This document shows, piece after piece, positions 1 through 20,681 of a DNA stretch of 64,000 nucleotides. A program made the position numbers and the translations under genes. The stretch comes from Tubiluchus corallicola (lineage: Eukaryota > Priapulida > Priapulimorpha > Priapulimorphida > Tubiluchidae). The DNA is taken from NCBI GenBank assembly GCA_030141605.1, contig JAQGDQ010000107.1, positions 250,001-314,000 on the forward strand, given 5' to 3'. The notes beneath the pieces were generated by a model. That model ran no database searches. It saw nothing but the letters and a program-made list of their open reading frames with translations, and was not told where the DNA came from. The stretch's first letter is position 1. Each line of letters starts with the position of its first letter.

Positions 1-308
1 ATAGGGCCTGATTAAGTGTTTTGTAGATAAGCATTCAGCATTTTCAGTATTTTTAATCTCTTGCAAATATGAAACACCAATTTTCAACATAGGATAATCA
101 TCATCATCATTATGTCACCTTCGTTTTCTTCACTACCATCACCATCATCAACATCGTCAGCAGCAGCAGCTCCACCATCACATATCGTTATCGTCGTCGA
201 TGCTATTATATATGAAATTGCCGTATTACATCTCATTTGATCACGTTACATTTACACTAGATAATTTTAAAAAGGACTATTCGGCTAAAACAGTAACAAT
301 GTTTTCAG

Positions 309-3300
309 CAACACGGGAAACCTCATTTGTTCATGCCATCAGTTCAGCTGGAGTTATGTACACGTTGACCCGAAACTGTAGTTCTGGAGAATTTGAAAAC
401 TGCGGTTGTGATGACAGGCGCAAAGGCCAAGGTATTTATATTTTTGACAATTATTTGAGACGCACCTGTATTTACTAAAACACCGTTACCACACTTTCAT
501 TAGAAATAGAACTACAAACACTACATCTGAATTTTAAGTTGTAATGTTTCCGAAAATAAGACAGGGCCGGCAGTGCGTGCTTAGCTGCAAGGTTAAGTAA
601 CGCCAGATCTGGTTAGTTAATGGAGAGGTGACAGCCGATATTCAGTCATTTCTTTTCTCGAGGAAGACACGCGCATGCAATTGTACGTACTGAATATTTT
701 TGCTGGGTCACTGTCTCATCGTACAGGCTTATCCCTGATGATGAGTGAGAATAGTTCGGGTCCCGCCACACTCGTTTTGAGATGACGTCTTACCAAGTTG
801 CGAAACTGTGCAAAAAGACGTGTAAACTGAAGTGAATAGTCTTTGAAATCTCGGAATAGGTGTATGATATAGATGTCTCTTGGTATTAACACATCGTGAC
901 TGATCATTTTTGCTCTGAAAGGCGTTTTATTATATAGTTCCATATTTAGTATAGTATAGTTTAGTTTAGTTTAGTTTAGTTTAGTTTAGTTTAGTTTAGT
1001 TTAGTTTAGTTTAGTTTAGTTTAGTTTAGTTTAGTTTAGTTTAGTTTAGTTTAGTTTAGTTTAGTTTAGTTTAGTTTAGTTTAGTTTAGTTTAGTTTAGT
1101 TGACACCTAGAAATTACATCTATGGAAAATTCTACCTGTCAAATATCTTCGCAGTTTGTTTCTTAATACTTTGTTTCTGCCATCTTTGTGTTTTGTTTTG
1201 TTATAGCAGCTCCGGGCTGGACTTGGGGTGGGTGCAGTGACAATGTCAAATTTGGAGAGCAAATAAGTAAGCAGTTCGTAGACGCTTTGGAAACTGGGAA
1301 AGATGCAACAGCTTTGATGAATCTGCACAATAATAAAGCAGGGAGAGCAGTAAGTTCACTTAACACCTTTATTTATATTAACATAGTAAAGCACAATTGA
1401 ATATTTTCACTACTTAACGCAAAGTGTAATAATAGAAATTATGAATAATTGAAATTAAAGGCGTACTAACTTTTTTAGTTTAACACTGATTTTAGTAGAT
1501 GGGGACTCTACCACGTAAACAGCGCTAGTAATAGCGTAATATGCATAACGTGGTGCTATCTACTGGTAAGAAAGATGAGGTATTTTAAAGTGACGCCTCT
1601 TTGATTAATAAATATAATATTTTTTGAATTTCTGGCTTGAATTTATTTTTTAAGTTGTTTGTTGTTGAATTTTATTTTTATTTGTTACAAAACTGAATAA
1701 CTAGAAAACTCGATTGCAAAAGTTGCCTAACGGCCAAATGCAGCAACAGCCAAAGAAACAATTGATCACGTGTCGAAGGTCGTAGAAGTACATGCTATCT
1801 CTAAATTGAAATACAGATTGCTCTTGCAGTATGTTTTAACTTACGTCTACTAGAATATTTGTTTGCATTGATTATGGTCAAGATTAAAGAGCAAAATTTG
1901 TTGTTATCAGGCGGTCCGCCATACTCTAAAACGAACCTGCAAGTGCCACGGCGTATCCGGAAGTTGTTCGACGCAAACATGTTGGCTGCAGTTGTCCGAT
2001 TTCCGGAAAGTTGGCGATTACTTGAAGAAGAGATACTGGAAAGCGGTGAAAGTTGACTATAAAAACGGCGAATTGAAATTGATGAATACAGGACGTATTG
2101 AAGAAATACCTTCCCTAAAAAGGAGGAGTCTCGTCTATTTGGAACCATCCCATGACTATTGCAAAGCTAATATTACAGAAGGTATGAAGTCCGGTACGAT
2201 GTTTAATTTATTTTTCTTTGTCTAACTTTACCTTACCTTACTCAACTTTACAACTTTACAATATACTTAGCTTTACTTTGTTTTGCATTATTTTTACTTT
2301 ACTTTACTTTGCCATATTTTGCTTAAAGTTAATTTACTTTTCTTTACTTCACTTTGCCGTATTTTGCTTTGCTTTGCTTTACTTTGTGTTACTTTACTTT
2401 GCTTTGCTTTACTTTACTTTGCTTTTCTTTGCTTTGCTTTACATTAATTTACTTTACTTTACTTTACTTTACTTTACTTTACTTTACTTTACTTTACTTT
2501 ACTTTACTTTACTTTACTTTACTTTACTTTACTTTACTTTACTTTACTTTACTTTACTTTACTTTTACTTTACTTTACTTTACTTTACTTTACTTTACTT
2601 TACTTTACTTTACTTTACTTTACTTTACTTTACTTTACTTTACTTTACTTTACTTTACTTTACTTTACTTTACTTTACTTTACTTTACTTTACTGTACTT
2701 TACTTTACTTTACTTTACTTTACTTTACTTTGCCTTACTTTACTTTGCTTTGCTTTACCTTACTTTGTTTTACTTTACTTTACTTTACTTTACTTTACTT
2801 TACTTTACTTTACTTTACTTTACTTTACTTTACTTTACTTTACTTTACTTTACTTTACTTTACTTTACTTTACTTTACTTTACTTTACTTTACTTTACTT
2901 TACTTTACTTTACTTTACTTTACTTTACTTTACTTTACTTTACTTTACTTTACTTTACTTTACTTTACTTTACTTTACTTTACTTTACTTTACTTTACTT
3001 TACTTTCGGTATTGTGATATGTGGGTAATCCTCAGAATACAGGTTATGCATATATTTATATTGAAACAAAATCGCGGCTTTCTGTAAGCATTCCTATCAT
3101 TTTTCATTGACAGTAACAAATGGGTCATGAAGTTTCTTGTTTAGCTTTTTTATGCGAGATGTTTAACCGTTTCGTTAGTTGAACTCAATCTTTTGGCGTT
3201 TTGGTGCTAAACTTTTAAGCCTCTGTTTCTGCGACCCATATATAGCATAATGATTATTACATCCTTTGACTTGGTGCCCAGTTAGATGAACAAAGTCTTT

Positions 3301-3758
3301 CTTCACATAATAAATTTTATTTTTAATACCAAGCGCTGATGCACATTTATCAGTTTGCTAAATTAATAAAAGTATCATGACGTAAACATGTACTGTCAAA
3401 TTTAGAATAGGTAAAAAAGTTCTCATAACTATAAGCTTAATCTTGATCTTATTGTCGCTGCATTCTTGGGTTTTTTTAAGACAAATGTGTATCAGTTCAC
3501 AATACAAATTTATGTGGCTTTCAATGAATTACAGGACATGTTGGAACAGCGGGCAGGCTTTGCTCTAAACGAAAGGGAAAAGAAATTTCACAATCAGAGA
3601 GACGAAGCTGTAAAACCTTGTGTAAAAACTGCGGTTTGAAAGTTCGCCGACAGACCCTGCAACTGTTTACAAGCTGCAATTGTAAATTCGAATGGTGTTG
3701 CGAAGTAAAATGTGAAGAATGTCGTGAAACTGTTGATAAACTAACTTGCGTGGCATGA
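309..3758 (+). CDS. Wnt8: Wnt8-type secreted signalling ligand, last four exons (5' part outside window)
   Basis: Four exons join in frame: 309-431, 1210-1349, 1911-2181 and 3535-3758 (stop TGA), giving about 252 C-terminal residues of a protein usually near 350. The first visible exon encodes the Wnt8-like stretch [19 protein letters not shown] followed by the CGC motif. The second has WGGCSDN and the LETGKDA/NLHNN motifs. The third carries the Wnt signature [10 protein letters not shown], whose serine is the known Porcupine lipidation site. The last has the Cys-rich tail ([19 protein letters not shown]). Wnt8 proteins are secreted lipoproteins that bind Frizzled/LRP and pattern embryos; that is family knowledge. 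The Wnt8 subfamily call rests on the [11 protein letters not shown] and NCGCD motifs. The acceptor at 1204-1209 is TAGCAG, so exon 2 could begin at 1207 or 1210. The introns hold pentanucleotide arrays. The 5' exons must lie left of the window. Confidence 0.88.
953..1100. repeat. (TTTAG)n pentanucleotide array
   Basis: Near-perfect TTTAG repeats, about 28 copies, in the Wnt8 intron between the exons ending at 431 and starting at 1210. The unit resembles, but is not, the TTAGG/TTAGGG telomere repeat. Confidence 0.97.
2221..3005. repeat. (TTTAC)n pentanucleotide array
   Basis: A long TTTAC array with TTTGC and TTTAT variants at its left edge and in a patch near 2730-2770. It is almost pure from about 2440. 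It fills most of the last Wnt8 intron. Because five is not a multiple of three and the unit contains no stop, it opens a spurious frame of nearly 300 codons. Confidence 0.97.
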
Positions 3759-4181
3759 TAATGCCAGTGCAAGTCTGAAATGTAAATATTATTATGTCTT
3801 ATAATACTGTGTGTTAAGTTTTCTTGATGCCATCCAAAATAGCCACTGTGGGCATGGCACTGTAATCGATTGTGTCCTCTGCCCCGCCTGCCCCGCAAGT
3901 GTGTGAATAGCTACTGCCAAATTCTTTTCAACTTAACTATTATTTCACAGAAACTTACAATTATTATTGTTATTATGAGTTTATTTCGTATAAAAAATAT
4001 ACAGCTCACAAAGATAAAAATGTTAGTAAAACAGGTAATGCGATATTAGTAAAATAACATATCTACAGACATTCAACTTTATAATAACCACACATTGTAG
4101 TTCCCTTGTAATTATATTACATTATACAGTGTTGTAAGGAGCTATAATAGATATCTTAAAACATAATCTTTAAATGAGTTC

Positions 4182-4583
4182 TTAACCTTTAATTTTACAT
4201 TTTCGTTTAGGATTTAGAGCTACAGTACAACCATGTTTAAATCTTAAAGTTACTTGACTGTTATTTACATAGTAGCATGGCTTTGGAATTCTCAATGTGC
4301 AGGAGTTTACAATTTTTCTCACAAAGTTTAATTTTCGACTATCTACTAAATAACTCGCAGGCAATGCGCCACAAAAATACATTAACAATTTGACGCTTTC
4401 ATTTTGTCTAAAATCGAATATTTTTCTATAAGCAGTGTTCCATTTTACCCTAATGGCATTAACTTCATTGTCTGATATACCCCCAATTTCGCATCCGTAT
4501 AACAAATATGTATGGTAGACATTGGGTAGACAATATGTATTGATCAGAGTTTTAGCTACTATGTCATTACGATTATGGCCCAT
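4182..4583 (-). mobile_element. 5'-truncated LINE: C-terminal reverse-transcriptase fragment
   Basis: On the minus strand 133 codons encode a sequence typical of the C-terminal end of non-LTR retrotransposon ORF2. It has a TYLLYGCEIGG segment, then RVKWNTAYRKIFDF, then LPASYLVDSRKLNFVRKI. The polymerase catalytic core is missing, as expected for a 5'-truncated copy. The LINE clade cannot be named from this fragment. Confidence 0.7.
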
Positions 4584-5881
4584 ACTTGAGAGAATATTAC
4601 ATTATAAATTTTGTAGAATTCATTTAAGACGAAATCATCTCTTGAATTCCGAATCAATGTGGCAGGCTTTTCTTGCGTGCTTTGATAACTTATGTAGTTC
4701 ACGATAAAGTTTGTATTTGTGTAGTAGGCAGGTCTTTCACGTTGCAAAATAATTGTGATGATTTATGTTGGGTTGCAATTTTAACGTAATGTTCTTTTCT
4801 TGTTTGCTCGCAGACATTGTATACAATAATGGGCGTATTAACAAATAGGCTAACTAGGCTAAAGCCTAGGGCGCCAAAGGTCCGAAGAGCGTCACGTTTT
4901 AGAAAAAATTCTTATTTTACTTGGAAAATGTGTGTACTTTCATATTCATGTAAAGGGCGCATTTTCTAATACATCATTTTATATTAGTGAGAGCAACTTT
5001 TATATAAGTGCCACATAACGAACAGGTGCAAGGTATTACACAAAAAGCAGTTGCGCAGCCTGCGCTGTGCAAATACATGTTAATAATAATGACCACGTAA
5101 AACTAGGTTAATAGTGTTTCTAATACACCACAAGTAATTGTTTATCGTGCTCATTATATAAGTTCGCAATAGAAATGGACCAGACAGAATAATCAGCCTA
5201 GGACGCTGTAAAGTATTGATACGCCCCTGTACGCAACAAAGTGGATTCACGATAAGTGGTTAAAATATTCGACTACTTGATTTTGAACGCAGTTTAGTGT
5301 AATAAAGATGGCCAACAATCGTTGAAAGCATGTTTTTCGATGATTGATGACTTTTTATTATGGTAACTCTATACTTCATTAACAAGTATTATTAAACTAT
5401 TCATTCATTAAGCATAATAATTTTGGTAATGTAAACCTCAGTTTCTGAACAGCGAAAAACTGTATGCAGTTTAATTTGTTTAAACGGTTTGTGCAGTGTT
5501 TGTTTCGTTTTCTTAAGTTGGTGAACGAAACTCTTTGACAATTACTGACAGTAAATTAATTTTATTAAACGTTAATTATCTATTGATTAAGTATCATGTA
5601 TTAAATAATCTGTAATTCGTTGACAATTTCACTGTGTTTTTTGAACATAATTTGCTATATTACTGGCTCAAGTCAGCCTGATTATGAGGAATTAGTTTTG
5701 TTATGTATAGCTTTGATTGTTTTCCTGTACAGAATGTTAATATCCGTGACGTTTTAGAAAAATAATAATCACTCGTTAAACTATAGATTCTAATAATTAT
5801 GTTTGATGGTTTTTTATCATTTATGTACATAAGGGTTGGCCTCATAGTACCTTAAGCAATGCCCACGAATGTACCTGTTGT

Positions 5882-6195
5882 TATCGTCAATCATGATGAT
5901 GATGATGATGCTGATGACCACGACGAGGTTATTGTTGTTGTTGTTGCTGCTGCTGCTGCTGCTGTTGTTGTTGTTGTCGTTGATGATGATGGTGAGGATG
6001 ATGATGATGATGCTGATGACCACGACGATGTTATTGTTATTGTTGTTGCTGCTGCTGTTGTTGTTATTGTCGTTGTCGTTGATGATGATGATGATGCTGA
6101 TGACCACGATGATGTTATTGTTGTTGTTACTGCTGCTGTTGTCGTTGTCGTTGTTGATGATGACGACGACGATGATGGTGATGGTGATGCTGTTA
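5882..6195. repeat. Higher-order trinucleotide block (ATG/TTG/CTG/ACG)
   Basis: Runs of GATGATGATG, then GACCACGACGA, then TTATTGTTGTTG/GCTGCTGCTG, repeat as a compound unit of roughly 100 bp about three times. All frames are open and low-complexity, which explains the long ORFs on both strands. Not a gene. Confidence 0.9.
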
Positions 6196-6514
6196 GTGAA
6201 TGTAGTGGTGATGGCAATGAACAAAGAGATGTTCCCTGCTGGACTATTAAAATGTCTGTGATGTTTTGTGTTTACAAGTTTCCGTCTGAGCGAAGTATTT
6301 TCGTTTCTAATAAATGTAGGTCTATACTTAAGAAAATTGTGATGCAGAAAGGCTACGTACGTAACAACTTTTTGAGCTCTCAGAAGCTACACGGATCAGT
6401 TATTACACTACATGTAGTCGTGAGTAGTTAAATAGCTAAAAGGAAACACCAGCATCCTGTTCCACAAACTATTGTATGTTGTTGTTTGTGAGCACGAGTC
6501 TTGTATGAATTACG

Positions 6515-6522
6515 TATATATA
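6515..6522 (+). promoter_or_regulatory. Candidate TATA box of the Cys-rich peptide gene
   Basis: TATATATA lies about 170 bp upstream of the ATG at 6691, leaving room for a 5' UTR of about 140 nt. The position is plausible but no initiator element is obvious. Confidence 0.45.
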
Positions 6523-6690
6523 CAGCCCTCATACCCTTGAACATTTAATGCGATAGTTTACTGTCGAAGCAAGACTGCAGGACGTATGTTACCTCAACGT
6601 ACAGTCGTAAATGAATTCATAAAGACACTGAATTTCAGAAATTGAATTAAGAAACATTTATACGCCAACAACGTTGCAAGACATTTTGAA

Positions 6691-7993
6691 ATGGATTCGT
6701 CAAAGACAATTTTCATGGTTTGTGTTTTTGTGGGGCTAGTTGCTAACTTAGGATACGGTAAGTTTGCATTATTATAATTTGAAATCATAGTATTCTATAC
6801 GAATCTATGTTCTATACGTACAGTATCTATAGACTTGTTAAGAATAACTTAGAGTAATACTCTTTGGTGTTTTTTTAATTTAGAAGTGACAACGAAAAGT
6901 TTTTTGACAAGTACCGTACAGTATAGACATACATAACTTACAGTAATACGGTATGGTAGTTTTAATTTACAAGTGACAACTGAAAGTTTTTTGACAAGTA
7001 CCGTACAGTATAGACGTACATAACTTACAGTAATACGGTTTGGTGTTTTTTAATTTAGAAGTGACAGCTGCAAGTTTTTTTGATAAATTGAAACATCCAC
7101 CAGAAAATGAATGTCTCCTAAGCGGTGAGTACTGTTCTTTCAAGTTGTTACAGTGATAAATTAGAATTCCGTTGTCTAGATTAAATGCACTTACTATTAA
7201 CGGGATCAAAACAAATGGTGAATTACTTTTGCAAGAGGTTACTTACATCTAATCGCTCCTACGCTTGTTTGTTTTGAACTTCCACCTACGTTTTCAGTTC
7301 AGATACGTCGTAATTGTTGTTAAATTTCGGAAATGTTTATTAAGTAATAGAGAACGTCCATTATGGTGGTGCACTCCGGCAGAGAGACAGCCACCACGAC
7401 ACTCGTAAAAGGAGTTTTCTTGGTTACAGGTTGTTGGGCTCCAGTTACGTATTACTGTTTTGTGTGGCCATGCGATCCCAGAATTAAGCAGTGTGGATAT
7501 CATGAGAAATGTGTGTAAGTATCAAATCGTAAGTACAATAAATTGAATAGGACTTTGAATAGGACTTTTTAATCTCTGCATGGGAATTTGGCTTTTGTTT
7601 TAGCTGTTTGCTTGCTTGTTTGTCTGTTTGTTTATTTGTGTGTTTGTGTCTGCTGTTTGTTTATTTGTTTGTTTTTGTGTTTGTTTGGTTTTTTGTTTTA
7701 ACGGTTGTAATTTTGCAGGTTACGGTTGCATCAGATGACCTCTAAATATAGATTGTCAGAAAGCCACAATAGATTGTCAAAAAGCCACAATAGACTGTCA
7801 GAAAGCCCCAACCATTTATCCTATGTAACGGTTAAATGATAAAAATATCGATACACATCAACAGTTTAAAAGTATCCAATTTTATTAATAATAATTAGAC
7901 GGTTTTTTTTCTTATTCCAGGGCTTGTGATACTTGCAAGGCGTGTTGCGTTGACGAGAATTATACAGTTGTCAGACCTCAGATCAAAGGATAA
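6691..7993 (+). CDS. Small secreted cysteine-rich protein (96 aa), unrecognised family
   Basis: Four exons join cleanly: 6691-6757, 7059-7124, 7430-7514 and 7921-7993, total 291 nt, with GT-AG junctions and phases 1, 1, 2. The first exon is a signal peptide (MDSSKTIFMVCVFVGLVANL, cleavage probably near GYG-E). The mature part has about 73 residues and ten cysteines, in the order ENEC, SGC, YYC, WPC, KQC, EKC, VAC, DTC and KACC, enough for five disulfides. It starts with a charged stretch (FFDKLKHPPE) and ends VVRPQIKG. Such small, disulfide-rich exported proteins may be effectors, antimicrobial peptides or matrix components; nothing here decides between them. A TATA box lies upstream and AATAAA at about 8250 downstream. 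The acceptor region of exon 2 is tandemly triplicated. Confidence 0.8.
6868..7080 (+). repeat. Tandem triplication of the exon 2 acceptor region
   Basis: A unit of about 87 bp occurs three times. Each copy contains GTTTTTAATTTAGAAGTGAC or a near match, followed by a variant of the start of exon 2. Copies begin near 6868, 6955 and 7041; only the third is followed by the full exon. In the middle copy the AG has mutated (TTTACAAG). Confidence 0.9.
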
Positions 7994-8940
7994 AGCATCC
8001 CATCGTTTTATTTTTATTTATATTTAAACAGTAATTATTTAGGTTTCTAATATTTATATATATATATATATTATAACAATTATATATATATATAATAATT
8101 AAAACTACAACAAATATAATTTCATTGTAGTCTTCCGTGTTTTAATAATTTTTCTTTGTCATTTTTACTGGAACACATGATTTGCTGTCTATTATTTATT
8201 TACATTCTAGAGTTGGATATCTATCAAGCTACGTAAAACGTGTATTTGAAATAAAGGACTAAAACAAGGTATACCCTTGCTCTGGAAACATCTGTATTTG
8301 TTCAATTCCCCAGCCAATGACGCTCGGAGCTCTGATTCGCATGCCAACCTTTGCGATTCCTGGTTTCCTAAATTTACTCCATTAATTTTTCTGCCTCTGC
8401 ACTTTAATTATTAAAACAACTTTAATCTTGAATTAGTTAAATCAAATGAAAAACGAAATCAGTATTTTAATTCGTCATAAAACATGTACATGATTTAATG
8501 TCCAAATGAGTTGCTAAAGAATTACAAGTTTAAAGCTCCTCTTTTTAAGTGCATTAATAGAAAAAAGATGATAGTTAATTGAATCATCACAAAACTTCAA
8601 TGTTTAAGTGCATTAATAGAAAAAGATGATAGTTAATTAAATCTTCACAAAACTTCAATGTGTTTTAATTCTAACTTTCGTCTGCACGCAGCTTACTAAC
8701 TTGTGTATATTAGCAGCAGTTCATTTGGTTAAGTATAGGTGTATACACAGTGCATAGAATACATTTCCCCCCAGATTAGAGTTCTTCGTCTGACCGAATT
8801 CCTCCCATGGCAAAAGTTCCTGCTTTTGCATCTGAAACTTCTCCTCTAGGCGCCTAGCCCCTTACCGCTTGACCCTACGTTGCATGAACAATCATGCAGA
8901 TTTTCATATGAAACTCTTGTACTTGTGGGTGTTCGACACT
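7994..8940. other. 3' flank of the Cys-rich gene and spacer before CYP gene A
   Basis: Holds the 3' UTR (TA-rich palindrome at about 8060-8095, AATAAA at about 8250) and a tandem duplication of about 57 bp at 8541-8655 (AAGTGCATTAATAGAAAAA units). The 3' UTR of CYP gene A, on the opposite strand, must also lie here, so the two genes converge. Confidence 0.7.
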
Positions 8941-16973
<8,033 letters not shown>

Positions 16974-19900
16974 GCTAATGTCGATGTTGCTGCATTAAAC
17001 ACAACAGACTGCAATTTTTTTAAAAATAGATTTCACTGCCTTGGCCGCTTGGGATATTTGAAAGCGTCGCACTAATTTTGAAGACGTGTTTTTTATACAC
17101 GTGTCTACAATATAACGTTTGTAGATGTAAATCAACACATTTAAATGATGTAATCAACGCTAATATCGAGATTTGACTGTTTATTGCTAAGCAGTACTGC
17201 CTGTTATGTACAAGACTCACAAGCAAGCTTTAACTGAGCGCAACGGCACTCGCAAATTCGGAAATAAACCTATTTTTAAGCTCACTTATGAGTGGACTAC
17301 TGAAGTACAAGGTCATGCTAGACTTGTTTTATACGTGGGCAAGAGGGCGCTGTTTTAAGGGCTACCGGTTTTGGAATAACGTGCGCCAAATTTTTTAAAT
17401 CATCTAAAATGTGAAAAAAATGCGCATGAGGCTTGCCATCTTTAGCCTGAATAAAACGTTGAATGCACTTTATAATCTCACAATAGATTACTTATTTATT
17501 TCAGGAGTTTTCGTCCTAACGGCCTCATCAGATGAATATTACAGATAAAATGTTAAGGCAGTAGGTCACCAGAGTGAAAAAAAGAAAATGAAAAGCAAAA
17601 CATCATTGATTTAAAATATAACAAGCTATAAAAAATTACCACGACTGAATAGAAAGAAAAACCAATCACTATGCAATAAGTCTTCCCAGAATAAAAGCTA
17701 ATTAAATAAAATAAAAAGACTAAATTAACATACCTGAATAGACTAACGTGTTAAAAGAATTGCAGTCGGTTTTGTCTTCGATATAGAGTTTCCGGGAGAT
17801 AACACAGCACTGAGCAAGCCACTGTGTTAATAGTCGAAAATACAATTCATTACTTCATTTTCAGCATTACGAAAAAAGTATTATACCTCCAGCATTTTAC
17901 TGAACTACTTTTGAACCATCATTGTTATTAACCACTTTGAATACCAAGTTTTGAATTTTAGTAATGTCACAGTTTAGGATTTCAACTGCAAGGCTAATAT
18001 TTTTCAGGGGACAAAAAAGAGAGAGAGTTAGAAAAAAGTATGTAAACAACGAAGAGTATTCTCCAAGTTTGCAGATGTGTCATTAATGAACACCAAAACA
18101 ACAGTGGGCGTAGAATCTATCCTTGGAGACTCCCGCCTCTACGTGAATCCTTTCTGAGGCATTCAGATCCCTTAATGACAACACTTTGATGACAGCTCTC
18201 TAAATATTATTTTATTTTAGCCAATCTAATAATGGGCTGCATGTAATTTGAAAAAAAACCGTCATGTTGAAATCAATCAAAAACCTTGGATACATTTAAG
18301 TGCACTCTGACAATCTCTTCCTGGTTGCTAACCCTCGAGTGTAATATTAATTATTGGCCGGTATAAGTTGATGGGTCACTAGGATGGAAATGAGACAGAG
18401 ATTTGCAAGAAGAAACTACGTTCATGCAAGGAGGTTGTAGATTATTTTAAAAGTAAATTTTTAAAGCACAAGAAAAACCTCCACTTACATAAAGCTTAAA
18501 AAATTCGTCTTGAAATTTATACCATTTACACACTGTCTTTTTGCATGCAGTCGGCATCGTCGTTTGCGTCGGCTGTAACGCTGAATAAAGTGTGTAAATT
18601 TACTCCCGCGATGACCATTAGGGGCAGCCATTTTGATGGTAGGTCGTTTGAAACAAGTTTAGATAACACTGAGCAAAGTTTGAAAAAATAATCAGAGCAT
18701 CCTAGCATAGATAACACTGAGTAATTTTTGAAAAAATAATCAGAGCATCCTAGCATACATGTTACTAACTAAGTAAAATTTTAAATTACTGTATCTTGTC
18801 AATAAGATTAGAAATACCATTTTGGTTACTGAGTGGCGCACCCTGAAGGGTGACTCAGCGACATTTTACCAATTGGCACGAATATTTTAAATTGTTATTT
18901 CTAGTTACATAAGTCTTTCCAGCAGTTAAGCGAAATGGTAAGTAATATGGATATGCATGGAATATTTTTTTGGAAATAATTTAGCAATGCCTTTTCTTCC
19001 CCTGATTTTCGTGTCGTAGTGACGTCATGTAATGGCGCCGTCAGAACAGTATTGCAGAAGATTTAAAATGAAAACAAACAAAAATTCCTTTCAACGCAAG
19101 CACTATGTACACATATAATTGCTGTAAAGTAGTATAATTTTTAAGGCGATTTTTCTGAAACCTACATCAGGTACCCTTTTTCTTGTCTTTTAAATATTTT
19201 GGAAACAACAGTAGTAGTATGCATTGCTTTTCCCCGCAACACAGCACACTGCTCACATTAAATAAGTGTAACCAACTGCAACATTCCGTTTTATGACAAT
19301 TTTATTTTTAAATACAGAAAAAAAACAAGCGTTTGTAGTATAGCAATTAACAAGACATAGTTTAAAAGGATCTACAAATGTATATAACTAACGGATATAT
19401 AATTATGTTTTCAAATGCTTCTATTTCTCTGTTCCCGTATTAGTTATAGCCGCTTATGTAATATAGGGGCGGATACAGGTTTTAGAACAACGGTGAGTCC
19501 AACAGAAAAGCACTTACGGGGGTTGGGGGAGCGGTGTAAGCTCCCCAACGAGGTCCACCCGGACAACAACACATTTTACTGCATTTCGACCACTTTTCTG
19601 CCTTCTAAAAGCCATTTCTTCAAGGACGCTCACTAGTTTAGAACAGGTTTCATTTCACCTTTGATTTAAGATTACATGCCAATATATTGATAAACATTAT
19701 ACAGCATACATGAATGTACAATCATTTACATTTGTTTTCTGGTGATACATGAGTTTTACAGATATAAGGCATCTTTAGGATTTAGGAAATCGTTGTAATG
19801 CGTATAATTCAGAGAAAATATTCATTTGGTGTGTTGTAACTGTTACTGTGAAAGGGAGGGCCCAGGCCCCTTGAGCACACCCCCTAAATCAGCCACTGTT

Positions 19901-20681
19901 GTAGTCTAAATAAAAATGTCATTAAGAAAATAATTTTAAAAAATGAGAGAAAACTAGCAGAAACACGAATAAACAGGTACGCAAGTAAGCGAATCAGCAC
20001 ACAAACAAACGAATCAATGCACGAAAAACAAATAACAGACAAAAAACAACAAACAAACAAATTTTCAATCTGTATGGCACAAGAAAAAAATCAAATAAAT
20101 ATGATTTGACGTTACTAACGTCTAACCTTATTTTTATAAGTGTTTTATCGTCTGCCTTCTGAAGTAATATAGTGGTAACTACTATAATTCACTGGTGCCA
20201 AGAGGTTTCAAATAAAAAAATGAAATGAAAATGTTAACGCGCAAATCTTATTCTGCTGAATCTGTGATACCTCACCAAATGTAAGGCAACGGAATTTCTA
20301 TGATGCTTGTTTTTCAGGCAAAACACACAAGTAGTTATTGAATATTGGCTACTGGACACATGTAAACAAAAGAAATTACAAAATTCACGATGATAGATCG
20401 AGTAATTATCTATATTTCACGTTAAAGCAAGTTTAAGCCATCAAGTACTGCCAACATGTAAAATCTAGTTTGCAACCAGCTTTCTCATGCTGAAAATGTT
20501 TACTTAAACTATTTCTGTTTTAAACCTAATCACAAAAAAACGTTACTTAAATATTTTTTTAAATTTACAATTCTTTAACACTAAAACTTTTCTGACAGCA
20601 CTTAGCAAAAAAAAACAACTCTTTTTAAAGTAATTTTTCTCTCTATTCACGTACAGCTATATTCTATCTTATTAATGTTGA
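16974..20681. other. Spacer between CYP genes A and B
   Basis: Contains the promoter of gene A and the 3' flank of gene B. A 47-bp unit (GATAACACTGAGCAAAGTTT type, ending CAGAGCATCCTAGCAT) is repeated in tandem at about 18659-18757. A possible hAT-like MITE at about 19463-19903 has left end GGGGCGGATACAGG and inverted right end CAGTGGCTGATTTAGGGGG. No convincing coding exon was seen. Confidence 0.6.
17089..17097 (-). promoter_or_regulatory. Candidate TATA box of CYP gene A
   Basis: Minus-strand TATAAAAAA about 120 bp upstream of the ATG at 16973. Position and match are reasonable; unproven. Confidence 0.4.

Larger units (their letters stand above)
3759..6480. other. Intergenic region: LINE fragment and repeats
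   Basis: AT-rich spacer between Wnt8 and the Cys-rich gene. It contains the LINE relic listed separately. A stretch at about 4830-5231 has loosely inverted ends (GGGCGTATTAAC against GATACGCCCCTG) and may be a degenerate DNA transposon. A trinucleotide block lies at 5.9-6.2 kb. I see no other coding signal. Confidence 0.6.

Noticed and set aside
200-478. Start codon at 200 as beginning of the Wnt gene
   Set aside because: Sequence before 309 does not match Wnt, and a good acceptor TTTTCAG precedes ATRETSF; the real start is outside the window.
2218-3087. Long Phe/Leu/Tyr-rich ORFs across the TTTAC array
   Set aside because: Five-base repeat without stops; frames are all alike, no signal or domain, and the array lies inside a Wnt8 intron.
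5859-6431. Asp/Val-rich and Ser/Thr-rich ORFs
   Set aside because: Trinucleotide block open in all frames, no splice or signal context.
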